From the NCBI RefSeq assembly GCF_018129005.1, contig NZ_JAAEDL010000016.1:62001-126000 (forward strand): a stretch of 64,000 bases of DNA, written 5' to 3'. This document shows, one piece after another, positions 19,525-27,873 of this stretch; within the stretch, counting starts at the first letter, position 1, and each line of letters starts with the position of its first letter. Source of the DNA: Neoroseomonas eburnea. GTDB lineage: Bacteria > Pseudomonadota > Alphaproteobacteria > Acetobacterales > Acetobacteraceae. Under the pieces are notes generated by a model that worked only from the letters and a program-made list of their open reading frames with translations, did not search any database and was not told where the DNA came from. A program made the translations under genes and the position numbers.

Positions 19525-21504
19525 GTGGCGGGTTTCTCCAAGATCCTGGTGGCCAATCGCGGCGAGATCGCCGCGCGCATCATCCGCAGCGCGCGCGCGC
19601 TGGGCTATCGCACGGTGGCGGTGCACAGCGCCGCCGATGCCGGCGCGCCGCATGTCGCCCTGGCCGACGAGGCGGTGGAGATCGGCCCGGCCCCGGTGGG
19701 CGAATCCTACCTCTCGGTGCCGCGGCTGCTCGACGCGGCGGCGCTGACCGGCGCCGACGCGCTGCATCCGGGCTACGGCTTCCTGGCCGAGAACGCGGAA
19801 TTCGCCGCCGCCTGCATCGCCGCAGGGCTGACCTTCATCGGCCCGCCGCCGGCCGCGATCCGGGCCATGGGCAACAAGCGCGAGGCCAAGGAACGGGCGG
19901 CGGCGGCGGGCGTGCCCTGCCTGCCCGGGCTCGAATGCCGCGACCTCGACCAGGCAGGCATCCTCGCGGTCGCGCGCGGCCTCGGCCTGCCGCTGATGGT
20001 CAAGGCGGCGGCGGGCGGCGGCGGGCGCGGGCTGCGCTTCGTCGAGCGCGAGGCCGACCTCGCCCCCGCCCTCACCCTCGCCGCGGCCGAGGCGCAATCC
20101 GCCTTCGGCGACGGCGAGCTGATCCTCGAGCGCGCCGTGCTCTCGGGCCGCCATGTCGAGGTGCAGGTCTTCGCCGACACCCACGGCAACTGCCTGCATC
20201 TGGGCGAGCGCGACTGCTCGGTGCAGCGGCGCCACCAGAAGATCATCGAGGAGGCGCCCTCCCCGGCGGTGGACCCGGCGCTGCGCGCGGCGATGGGCGA
20301 GGCGGCGGTGCGCCTCGCCCGCGCGGTGGGCTATGTCGGGGCCGGCACGGTGGAGTTCCTGCTCGACGCCGAGGGCGCCTTCTGGTTCCTCGAGATGAAC
20401 ACGCGGCTGCAGGTCGAGCACCCGGTCACCGAATGCGTCACCGGCCTCGACCTCGTGGCGCTGCAGATCGAGGTCGCCGCCGGCGCGCCGCTACCGCTCG
20501 GGCAGCAGGAGGTGGCGCTGCGCGGCCACGCCATCGAGGCGCGGCTCTATGCCGAGGATCCGCGCCAGGGCTTCCTGCCGCAGACCGGCCGGGTGCTGGT
20601 CTTCGATCCGCCCGCGGGGCCGGGGCTGCGCGTGGATGCCGGTATCCTGCCCGGGCAGGAGGTGACAGCCTTCTACGACCCGATGCTCGCCAAGATCATC
20701 GCCCATGGCCGCGACCGGGAGGAGGCGCGGCGGCGGCTGGTGCGCGCGCTCGAGGAACTGGCGCTACTGGGGCCGATCACCAACCGCGACTTCCTGCTCA
20801 GCATCCTGCGCGACCCGGTCTTCGCCGGGGGGGCGACCACCGACTGGGTGGACCATCGCCTCGCCATGCCGCCGGCGGCTGCCCCGGACGACGCGGCCTG
20901 GGCGCTGGCGGCGGTGCTGCTGGAAGAGCGCGAGGGCGCCGGACAGGGCTGGTGGAGCGCCGGGCGGATGCGCCGCCCGCTGCGGCTGCGGCATGGCGAG
21001 ACGCTGCGCCATGCCCGCATCGCGCGCGCCGAGGGCCATCTCGCGGTCAGCCTGGGCGATGGTGCCACCCCGCCGGCCGATGACGCGCCGGCACTGGCGG
21101 TGGCGCTGCTGGCGCGCGAGGGCGACCGGCTGCGCTTCCGCCTCGGCCCCCTGCAGGCGACGGCCCGCCATGCCTTCGACGGCGAGGCGCTGCTGCTCGA
21201 CCTCGGCGGCCGGGTGCTGCGCTTCGAGCCGGCGCCGCTCTCCGATGCGCGCCTCCAGGACGGGGCGGCGGGCGGCGAGGTGCTCGCGCCGATGAGCGGG
21301 CGCGTCGTCGCCGTGAAGGTCACAGCGGGCGAGCAGGTGGACAAGGGCGCGCCGCTGCTGGTGCTTGAGGCGATGAAGATGCATCTCGCGATAACCGCCG
21401 CGGCGGCCGGCAAGGTCGTGGAGTTGCGCGTTGCGGAGGGCGAGCAGGTGCGGCCGCGGCAGTTGCTCGCGCGGCTGGAGCTCGCGGCCCCGGCCGGCGC
21501 CTAG
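19525..21504 (+). CDS. atuF: AtuF-like geranyl-CoA carboxylase, biotin carboxylase/biotin carrier (alpha) subunit
   Basis: 659 residues in three parts: a biotin carboxylase ATP-grasp domain (KILVANRGEIAARIIRSAR at the start, KAAAGGGGRGLRF, EMNTRLQVEHPVTE), a linker/BT domain, and a C-terminal biotinyl domain with the acceptor lysine K618 in LEAMKMHLAI. It carboxylates its own biotin with ATP and bicarbonate and hands CO2 to the AtuC partner. Start is a GTG 9 bases after the hydratase stop. Length and order D-C-E-F support the Atu call; taken alone it could also be a leucine-pathway subunit. Confidence 0.83.
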   Translation: MAGFSKILVANRGEIAARIIRSARALGYRTVAVHSAADAGAPHVALADEAVEIGPAPVGESYLSVPRLLDAAALTGADALHPGYGFLAENAEFAAACIAAGLTFIGPPPAAIRAMGNKREAKERAAAAGVPCLPGLECRDLDQAGILAVARGLGLPLMVKAAAGGGGRGLRFVEREADLAPALTLAAAEAQSAFGDGELILERAVLSGRHVEVQVFADTHGNCLHLGERDCSVQRRHQKIIEEAPSPAVDPALRAAMGEAAVRLARAVGYVGAGTVEFLLDAEGAFWFLEMNTRLQVEHPVTECVTGLDLVALQIEVAAGAPLPLGQQEVALRGHAIEARLYAEDPRQGFLPQTGRVLVFDPPAGPGLRVDAGILPGQEVTAFYDPMLAKIIAHGRDREEARRRLVRALEELALLGPITNRDFLLSILRDPVFAGGATTDWVDHRLAMPPAAAPDDAAWALAAVLLEEREGAGQGWWSAGRMRRPLRLRHGETLRHARIARAEGHLAVSLGDGATPPADDAPALAVALLAREGDRLRFRLGPLQATARHAFDGEALLLDLGGRVLRFEPAPLSDARLQDGAAGGEVLAPMSGRVVAVKVTAGEQVDKGAPLLVLEAMKMHLAITAAAAGKVVELRVAEGEQVRPRQLLARLELAAPAGA

Positions 21505-21550
21505 CTTGCTGCGCGCTGGCCGTCGACCGCCGGGCGCGCGATGTTGGTAC

Positions 21551-21585
21551 GCGGGGCCGGCCGATGGCGGCACGGCCGGACCCGC
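21551..21585 (+). terminator. Hairpin after atuF
   Basis: A 13-bp arm pair with one mismatch (21551-21563 and 21573-21585, 9-base loop) lies 47 bases after the atuF stop. It is followed by A-rich sequence rather than T. It probably separates the Atu block from the Bug genes or stabilises the atu mRNA. Confidence 0.45.
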
Positions 21586-21624
21586 GCCGAAGAAACGAAG
21601 AACTAAGGGATGGGGAGAAGGCAA

Positions 21625-22611
21625 ATGGATTCAATTTCCCTTACGCGCCGACGGCTTGCCACCGGCATGGGCGGCCTGGCAGCGAGCCCGGGCCTGTGCC
21701 GCCCGGCGCTGGCCCAGCAGGGCGGCGCGCCGCGGCCGGTCACCATCGTCGTGCCCTTCGCCGCCGGCGGCAGCACCGATGTCGTCACGAGGCTGCTGGC
21801 CGAGCGCATGGGCCAGTTGCTCGGCCAGACCGTGCTGGTCGAGAACCGTCCAGGCGGCAATACCGTGATCGGCGCCGAATCGGTCGCCCGCGCCAGGCCG
21901 GACGGCCAGACGCTGCTGATGGGTGCCGGCACCACGCTGACCATCAATCCCGCGATCACGCCGAACCTGCCCTATGCGGTGGCGGATTTCGCGCCGATCT
22001 CGCTCATCTCGACCTTCCCCTTCGCGATCATCGCCCAGAATGACGGGCCGGCCGACATCGCCGCCATGGTGGCGGCGGCGCGGGCGCGGCCGGGGCAGAT
22101 CACCTATGGCACCAACGGCCCGACCACGCTGACCAACATGGCGATGCTGATGGTGCTCGAACGGCTCGGCCTGCAGATGCAGGACGTGACCTATCGCGGC
22201 GATGCCGGGCAGCTCAACGACTTCCTCGCGCGCAACCTCGACCTGATGGTGGTCGCCGGCAGCACCGCGCTGCCGGTCTATCGCAACCGGCAGGGGCGGC
22301 TGCTCGGCTGGACCAGCGAGCGGCGGGTGCCCACGACGCCGGAAATCCCGACCTTCGGCGAGGTGACGGCGGGCCTGGTGGCGCAGAGCTGGTTCGGCCT
22401 GGTGGCGCCGGCGCGCACGCCGCAGCCGGTCATCGAGCGCCTGCACGGCGCCACGGTGGAGGCGCTGCGGGACCAGAGGATCGAGCGGCGCCTGACCGAC
22501 GAGGCGCAGTTCCTCGCCGGCAGCACGCCGGCCGAATTCAGCGCGTTCATGCAGGTCGAGGCGGAGCGCTGGCGGCCGATCCTCGCCCGCATCGCCGCCC
22601 GCCAGGGCTGA
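21625..22611 (+). CDS. Bug/TctC-type solute-binding protein
   Basis: 328 residues from the ATG at 21625, chosen over 21610 because GGGGAGAAGG lies just before it. Leader LTRRRLATGMGGLAAS ends near ALAQQ. The mature protein opens with TIVVPFAAGGSTDVVTRLLA and has VLVENRPGGNT and RPDGQTLL. It differs from its two downstream neighbours in having TYGTNGPTTLTNMAML in the hinge region, so it is not part of that duplication. It follows the Atu block after a hairpin and may report a terpenoid or dicarboxylate ligand. Confidence 0.84.
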   Translation: MDSISLTRRRLATGMGGLAASPGLCRPALAQQGGAPRPVTIVVPFAAGGSTDVVTRLLAERMGQLLGQTVLVENRPGGNTVIGAESVARARPDGQTLLMGAGTTLTINPAITPNLPYAVADFAPISLISTFPFAIIAQNDGPADIAAMVAAARARPGQITYGTNGPTTLTNMAMLMVLERLGLQMQDVTYRGDAGQLNDFLARNLDLMVVAGSTALPVYRNRQGRLLGWTSERRVPTTPEIPTFGEVTAGLVAQSWFGLVAPARTPQPVIERLHGATVEALRDQRIERRLTDEAQFLAGSTPAEFSAFMQVEAERWRPILARIAARQG

Positions 22612-22618
22612 GGCCGGC

Positions 22619-22653
22619 GGCGCGGGGGGGGATGGCGCTGTCCGTCCCGCGCC
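22619..22653 (+). repeat. Weak hairpin and poly-G run between Bug genes
   Basis: An 8-bp stem (GGCGCGGG at 22619-22626 with 22646-22653) includes an 8-base G run at 22624-22631. It follows the Bug stop by 8 bases. Function is unknown; the long G tract is a likely slippage site. Confidence 0.3.
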
Positions 22654-22704
22654 GGCGTCACGGGGTTTGGCGCTCTCGCGCCGCAAGCAAGGGAGGAAGC
22701 GTTC

Positions 22705-23685
22705 ATGGCAATTGGGACCCTCACCCGCCGCCGCGCGGTTCTCGCCACCGGCGCGAGCCTCGCCGCCCCGTCGGTGCGCGCGCAGGCGCCCTACCCCGCC
22801 GGCCAGTCCGTCGCCCTGGTGGTGGCGCTGGCGCCGGGCGGCGCCTCGGACGTCATCGGGCGGATCGTCACCCAGGGGCTGCAGACGCGCCTCGGCGGCA
22901 CCTTCTTCCTCGAGCACAGGCCCGGCGGCTCGACCTCGATCGCCGCGCGCCATGTCGCGCGCGCCCGGCCGGACGGCACCACGCTGTTCCTCGGCAGCGT
23001 CTCGACCTTCACGCTGACGCCGCTGACGATGCGGAACCCGGGCTATGACCCGATCAACGACTTCACCCACATCACCCAGGCCTGCGAGAGCCTGTTCCTG
23101 CTCGCGGCCAATCCGCGCTGGCCGAGCCTCGAGGCGCTGCTCGACGCGGCGCGGGCGCGGCCGGAATCGATCTCCTACGCGACCTGGGGGGTCGGCACCA
23201 CGTCGCATCTGTGGATGGAGGATCTGTGCCGGCGCGCGAGCGTGCGGATGCTGCACGTCCCCTATGCCGGCTCGCCGCCGGCGATCACCGACACCATCGC
23301 CGGGCGCACCGACTGCCTGCCGGCGCTGCTGGCCGCCTGCAAGGGGCACATGGAGGCCGGGCGGCTGCGCGGCCTTGCCGTGCCCACCGCGACGCGGCCG
23401 CCGCAGCTGCCCGACGTGCCGACCTTCATCGAGAAGGGCTTTCCGGATTTCGTCTCGACGGTCTGGTATTCGGTGCAGGGGCCGCCGGGCATGCCGGCGC
23501 CGATCGCGGCGCGCATCCGCGACGCGCTCGCCGAGCACTTCGCCGATCCCGCGGTGCAGGCCTTCATGGCGACCCAGGGGATGCTGCCGCCGGAGATCGG
23601 CGAGGGGCCGCTGCTGGCCCGCATCCGGCGCGAACTGGCCCTGCACCGGGAGCTGATGGCCCGCTCGGGTGTCGAGCCGTCATGA
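22705..23685 (+). CDS. Bug/TctC-type solute-binding protein (first of a paralogous pair)
   Basis: 326 residues, with leader TLTRRRAVLATGASLAAP and a mature start YPAGQSVALVVALAPGGASD. Instead of the common PYDP strand motif it has LTPLTMRNPGYDPINDFTHI, shared with the next gene. Other shared blocks are ISYATWGVGTTSH, HVPYAGSPPAITDTIAGRTD, and DVPTFIEKGFPDF. The pair clearly arose by tandem duplication and the two probably bind related ligands. A GGGAGGAAGC site precedes the ATG. Confidence 0.85.
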   Translation: MAIGTLTRRRAVLATGASLAAPSVRAQAPYPAGQSVALVVALAPGGASDVIGRIVTQGLQTRLGGTFFLEHRPGGSTSIAARHVARARPDGTTLFLGSVSTFTLTPLTMRNPGYDPINDFTHITQACESLFLLAANPRWPSLEALLDAARARPESISYATWGVGTTSHLWMEDLCRRASVRMLHVPYAGSPPAITDTIAGRTDCLPALLAACKGHMEAGRLRGLAVPTATRPPQLPDVPTFIEKGFPDFVSTVWYSVQGPPGMPAPIAARIRDALAEHFADPAVQAFMATQGMLPPEIGEGPLLARIRRELALHRELMARSGVEPS

Positions 23686-23748
23686 GCCGCGGGGGCACCG
23701 CTGAGCGGGCCGCCGGGGCCCCGAGCGACCGCCTGAGGAAGGGAGAGG

Positions 23749-24738
23749 ATGACCATGCGACAGATGAACATCACGCGCCGCGGCGCGCTGGCGGCAGCCG
23801 GGGCGGCAAGCCTTGCCGCCCCGGCTGCCCGGGCGCAGGCGCCCTATCCAGCGGGGCAGTCGGTCGCGCTGGTGGTGCCCTATGCGGCGGGTGGCGCCTC
23901 CGACGTGATCGGGCGCATCGTGACCGACGGGCTGCAATCGCGCCTGGGCGGCAGTTTCATCATGGACCACAAGCCCGGCGCCTCGACCTCGATCGGGGCG
24001 CGCCATGTCGCCCGGGCGCGGCCGGACGGGCTGACGCTGCTGCTCGGCACCATCTCGACCTTCACGCTGACGCCGCTGGCGCTGCGCAACCCGGGCTACG
24101 ACCCGATCACCGACTTCACGCACATCACCCAGGTCTGCGACAGCCTCTATCTGCTGGTTGCCAATCCGCGCTGGAACAGCCTTGAGGAATTGCTGGCGGC
24201 GGCGCGCGCGCGGCCCGAGGCGATCTCCTATGCCACCTGGGGCGTCGGCACCACGGCGCACATGGCGATGCTCGACCTCAACAACCGCGCCGGCATCGAG
24301 ATGCTGCACGTTCCCTATGCGGGCTCGCCGCCGGCGATGACCGACACCATCGCCGGGCGCACCGACTGCATGTTCGCCCTGCTCAGCGCCTGCAAGGGAC
24401 ATCTCGAGGCCGGGCGGCTGCGCCCCCTGGCGGTGCCCACAGCGTCGCGGGCCACGCAACTGCCCGATGTGCCGACCTTCATCGAGAAGGGCTTCCCCGG
24501 CTTCATCTCGACCACCTGGTATTCGGTGGAGGCCCCGGCGCGCACCCCGGCGCCGATCATCGAGCGCATCCGCGGCGCCCTGACGGAGCATTTCGCCGAT
24601 CCGGCGGTGCGGGCCTTCATGGCCACCCAGGGCATGGCGCCGCCCGAGATCGGCGAGGCGCCGCTGATCGAGCGAATCCGCCGCGAACTGGCGGTGAACC
24701 GGGAACTGATGGCCAAGGCCGGGATGGAGCCGACCTGA
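23749..24738 (+). CDS. Bug/TctC-type solute-binding protein (second of a paralogous pair)
   Basis: 329 residues; closest relative in the window is the gene ending 63 bases upstream. Leader NITRRGALAAAGAASLAAP, mature start YPAGQSVALVVPYAAGGASD. Differences from its twin are concentrated in the first lobe (FIMDHKPGAST versus FLEHRPGGST) and in the C-terminal helix. Three in-frame ATGs (23749, 23755, 23764) follow GGGAGAGG; 23755 has the best spacing, so the true start may be two codons later. It ends the plus-strand unit. Confidence 0.84.
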   Translation: MTMRQMNITRRGALAAAGAASLAAPAARAQAPYPAGQSVALVVPYAAGGASDVIGRIVTDGLQSRLGGSFIMDHKPGASTSIGARHVARARPDGLTLLLGTISTFTLTPLALRNPGYDPITDFTHITQVCDSLYLLVANPRWNSLEELLAAARARPEAISYATWGVGTTAHMAMLDLNNRAGIEMLHVPYAGSPPAMTDTIAGRTDCMFALLSACKGHLEAGRLRPLAVPTASRATQLPDVPTFIEKGFPGFISTTWYSVEAPARTPAPIIERIRGALTEHFADPAVRAFMATQGMAPPEIGEAPLIERIRRELAVNRELMAKAGMEPT

Positions 24739-24748
24739 CGCGCGGGCG

Positions 24749-24779
24749 CGGGCGGCGGGCAGCACGCGCCCGCCGCCCG
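24749..24779. terminator. Perfect 12-bp hairpin between convergent genes
   Basis: CGGGCGGCGGGC (24749-24760) pairs perfectly with 24768-24779 across a 7-base loop. It fills the space between the last plus-strand Bug gene and the convergent monooxygenase, so it is a likely two-way terminator even without T-tracts. Confidence 0.55.
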
Positions 24780-24787
24780 GCCGGCCA

Positions 24788-26431
24788 TCAAGCGGAGAGG
24801 GCGAAGCCCTCGTAGTCCTTGCGCGCGACCTCGTCGCAGATCGCGCGGTAATGCGCCATGCCGCCCGCATAGGGCATGAAGACGCGCGGCTTGCCCGGCA
24901 CGTTGGCGCCGAGATACCAGGAACTGCCGGCCTCGGGGAGCAGCGTCGATTCGGCCGCGGCGTTCACGTCGCGCACCCATCTCTCCGCCGCCTCGGGCCG
25001 CGCCTCGATCCGCCTCAGCCCCTTCGCGCGCATCCCCGCGATGCAATCGGCGATCCAGTTGGCGTGCTGCTCGATCGCCACCGGCATGTTGCACAGCACC
25101 GAGGGGCTGCCCGGCCCGGTCATGGTGAACATGTTGGGGAAGCCCGGCACCTGCAGGCCGAGATAGTTGACCGGCCCGGCCTTCCAGGCATCGCGCAGGG
25201 ACCGGCCGTCGCGGCCGCGGATGTCGATCCGCAGCAGCGGCCCGGTCAGCGCGTCGAAGCCGGTGGCGAAGACGATGATGTCGAGCGGATATTCGGCATC
25301 CTTCGTCTTGATGCCGCGCGGCGTGATGCGTTCGATCGGCGCGGCGCGCAGATCGACCAGGGTGACGTTGTCGCGGTTGAAGGCCTCGAAGTAGCCGCTG
25401 TCGATCGGCGGGCGCTTGGTCGCATAGGGGTGGTCGATGTTCGACAGAATGGCCGCCGTCCTCGGGTCCTTCACGATCGAGCGGATCTTGGCGCGCAGGA
25501 ACTCCGAGGCGGTGTCGTTCGCCGCCTTGTCCGTCAGCAGGTCGCGGAAGGTGGCGCGGAACTGCAGCCCGCCCTTGGCCCAGGCCTGCTCATAGAGGCG
25601 CTGGCGCTCCTCCTCGCTCACCTCGAGCGCCGAGCGGTCCTCGATGTTGAAGGGATGACCGTTGGTGTTGCTGGTCATCACGCGATGGATCTCGTCGCGG
25701 TGCTCGCGGATCCAGCGCTTGGTCTCGGGCGACAGCGGGGCGTTGTGGGCGGGCACGCTGTAGTTGGCGGTGCGCTGGAACACCCACAGATGCCCCGCCG
25801 TCTCGGCGATCACGGGCACCGCCTGGATGCCGGTGGAGCCGGTGCCGATCTGGCCCACGCGCTTGCCGGTGAAGTCCACGCCTTCCTGCGGCCATTCGCC
25901 GGTGTGGTACCATTGGCCGGCGAAATCCTCGAGGCCCGGGATCTTCGGCACATTGGCGGCGGACAGGCAGCCGACGGCGGTGACGAGGAAGGGCGCGCTG
26001 AGCGTCCGGCCCTCGGCGGTCGTCACCTGCCACAGGTTCGCCGCCTCGTCGAAGCGGGCCGAGCCGACGCGGGTGTTGAGCGCGATGTCGCGCCGCAGGT
26101 CGAAACGGTCGGCGACGTGGTTGAGGTAGCGCAGGATCTCGGGCTGGGTGGGATAGCGTTCCGACCACTCCCATTCCTCGAGCAGATCCTTCGAGAAGTA
26201 GTAGCAGTAGGAATGGCTCTCGGAATCGCAGCGCGCGCCGGGGTAGCGGTTCCAGTGCCAGGTGCCGCCGACGCCGTCCGCGGCCTCCAGCACGCGCACC
26301 GACAGCCCGAGCTGGTCGCGCAGGCGGTGCAGCAGATACATCCCCGAGAAGCCGGCGCCGACGACGATGGCGTCGAAATCGCCGCCATGGGCCGGCGTTC
26401 CGGCGCCTGAACCGGGCGCAATGTGATTCAT
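24788..26431 (-). CDS. Type I Baeyer-Villiger monooxygenase
   Basis: 547-residue FAD/NADPH flavoprotein. The first Rossmann motif is GAGFSG (25-30), the second GTGSTG (196-201), and the BVMO fingerprint FxGxxxHxxxWP is present exactly as FAGQWYHTGEWP at 170-181. The N-terminal block HWNRYPGARCDSESHSYCY is like cyclohexanone monooxygenase. It inserts one oxygen beside a ketone to give an ester or lactone; cyclic terpenoid or cyclohexanone-like ketones are plausible substrates here. It is the last gene of the long minus-strand unit but is separated by 122 bases with a strong hairpin, so it may have its own promoter. Confidence 0.9.
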   Translation of the reverse strand: MNHIAPGSGAGTPAHGGDFDAIVVGAGFSGMYLLHRLRDQLGLSVRVLEAADGVGGTWHWNRYPGARCDSESHSYCYYFSKDLLEEWEWSERYPTQPEILRYLNHVADRFDLRRDIALNTRVGSARFDEAANLWQVTTAEGRTLSAPFLVTAVGCLSAANVPKIPGLEDFAGQWYHTGEWPQEGVDFTGKRVGQIGTGSTGIQAVPVIAETAGHLWVFQRTANYSVPAHNAPLSPETKRWIREHRDEIHRVMTSNTNGHPFNIEDRSALEVSEEERQRLYEQAWAKGGLQFRATFRDLLTDKAANDTASEFLRAKIRSIVKDPRTAAILSNIDHPYATKRPPIDSGYFEAFNRDNVTLVDLRAAPIERITPRGIKTKDAEYPLDIIVFATGFDALTGPLLRIDIRGRDGRSLRDAWKAGPVNYLGLQVPGFPNMFTMTGPGSPSVLCNMPVAIEQHANWIADCIAGMRAKGLRRIEARPEAAERWVRDVNAAAESTLLPEAGSSWYLGANVPGKPRVFMPYAGGMAHYRAICDEVARKDYEGFALSA

Positions 26432-26497
26432 GGCAGTCAGTCCTTCTTGTTTCCGCTCTCAGTGCCTGCCCCGGGGGCGTGCCCGTCCCGGGGGCTT

Positions 26498-26534
26498 GCG
26501 GCGCGGCGGCCGGGGCTGTCGGCCGCCGCGCCGC
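26498..26534 (-). terminator. Perfect 14-bp hairpin after the ABC binding-protein gene
   Basis: Arms 26498-26511 and 26521-26534 are exact complements with a 9-base loop, 19 bases downstream of the binding-protein stop on the minus strand. A pair of CCCGGGGGC repeats (near 26471 and 26487) follows. No T-tract is seen. Confidence 0.55.
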
Positions 26535-26553
26535 GATTCTCCCGGCCGGCGGG

Positions 26554-27783
26554 CTAGGCCAGCGTGCAGCCGCCCTCGGCCAGCGGCCGGAACGCCTGGT
26601 CCGCCGCGGTGGTCTGCAGCAGCTTGTAGTAGTCCCAGGCGCCGCGGCTTTCCTCCGGCTTCTTCACCTCGAACAGATAGGCCGGGTGCAGCTTCCGCCC
26701 GTCGGCGCGGATCGAGCCCGGGCCGAAGCAGTCGTCGTCGGTCGGCATCGCCTTCATCCGCGCCACCGCCGCCGCGCCGCTCGCCTTGGCCGCCGCCACG
26801 CCCATGTCGGACACCGCCTTGAGGTAGTGGGTCGCGGCGGAATAGCAGCCCGCATGACCCATGCCGGGGAGGTTGGCGGGGGTGATCGCGCGCACCTTCT
26901 CGGCGAAGCGGCGCGTGCGGTCGTTGAGATCCCAGTAGTAGGTCTCGGTCAGCACCAGGCCCTGCGCCGCCTGCAGGCCGAGCGCATGGACATCGGAGAT
27001 GAACATCAGCAGCGAGGCGAGCTTGGTGCCGCGGCGGGTGATGCCGAACTCGGCCGCCTGCTTGATGCAGTTGATCGTGTCCGCGCCGGCGTTCGCCAGC
27101 CCGATCACCTTGGCGCGCGAGGCCTGCGCCTGCACCAGGAAGGAGGAGAAATCCGTGGTGCCGGGGAAGGGCGTGCGGACCGAACCGACGACGCGTCCGC
27201 CGGCGCCGCGCACGAAGCCGCCGGTCTGCTGCTCCAGCGTATGGCCAAAGGTGTAGTCGGCGGTGATGAAGAACCAACTGTCGCCGCCCGCGCGCACCAT
27301 GGCCCCGCCGGTGGAATTGGCGAGCATCCAGGTATCGTAGGTCCAGTGCACGGTGTTGGGCGAGCAGCGCGCCCCGGTGAGGTCGGTGGTCGCCGCCGAG
27401 CTGTTGAGATGGACCTTGTTGCGCTCGCGGCAGACCTCGTTGACAGCCAGCGCCACCGAGGAGGTGCCGACATCGATCAGCGCGTCCACGCCGTCGCGGT
27501 CCAGCCACTGCCGCGCCATGGCCACGCCGACATCGGGCTTGTTCTGGTGGTCGCCGAAGACCAGCTCGACATTGATGCCGCGGCCGGCGAATTCCTGGAT
27601 GGCGAGCCGCGTGGCGGCGACCGAGGTCGGCCCGGTGATGTCGCGATAAGTGCCCGACATGTCGATGATGAGGCCGAGCTTGATGGTGTTCGCCGCCTGC
27701 GCCTTGGCGCTGCGCCACGGCAGGGCGCCCGCGGTGCTGGCCGCCGCCGCGGTCTTGAGAAGGCTGCGCCGGTCAATGGTCAT
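26554..27783 (-). CDS. ABC transporter periplasmic binding protein (HAAT type), without its own permeases
   Basis: 409 residues with a clear Tat-type leader (DRRSLLKTAAAAS, cut near AKAQA). The type I binding fold is shown by KLGLIIDMSGTYRDITGPTS and by FFITADYTFGHTLEQQ in the hinge region. It would deliver a solute to a Liv-type importer; no permease or ATPase lies beside it, so it may use the LivHMGF system at 440-3649 or one elsewhere. It follows the AMP-forming ligase by 90 bases, which hints that its ligand is the acid that ligase activates. Confidence 0.85.
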   Translation of the reverse strand: MTIDRRSLLKTAAAASTAGALPWRSAKAQAANTIKLGLIIDMSGTYRDITGPTSVAATRLAIQEFAGRGINVELVFGDHQNKPDVGVAMARQWLDRDGVDALIDVGTSSVALAVNEVCRERNKVHLNSSAATTDLTGARCSPNTVHWTYDTWMLANSTGGAMVRAGGDSWFFITADYTFGHTLEQQTGGFVRGAGGRVVGSVRTPFPGTTDFSSFLVQAQASRAKVIGLANAGADTINCIKQAAEFGITRRGTKLASLLMFISDVHALGLQAAQGLVLTETYYWDLNDRTRRFAEKVRAITPANLPGMGHAGCYSAATHYLKAVSDMGVAAAKASGAAAVARMKAMPTDDDCFGPGSIRADGRKLHPAYLFEVKKPEESRGAWDYYKLLQTTAADQAFRPLAEGGCTLA

Positions 27784-27873
27784 GGGTGGTTCCTGTCCGT
27801 TCCTCTGGTTGCGGTCTTTCCGCGCCGGTCCCGCGCCTCCGCCTCGCGCCTGTTGCGCGGCGCCCAGCGGGGA

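Noticed and set aside
15880..21504. Leucine/isovalerate (Liu) operon instead of Atu
   Set aside because: Gene types are the same, but the dehydrogenase C-terminus (SSIGGGANE), the carboxyltransferase start (MPVIESRLDT) and the hydratase motif GGGFGLAC agree with Atu proteins as recalled. A tree is needed to settle it.
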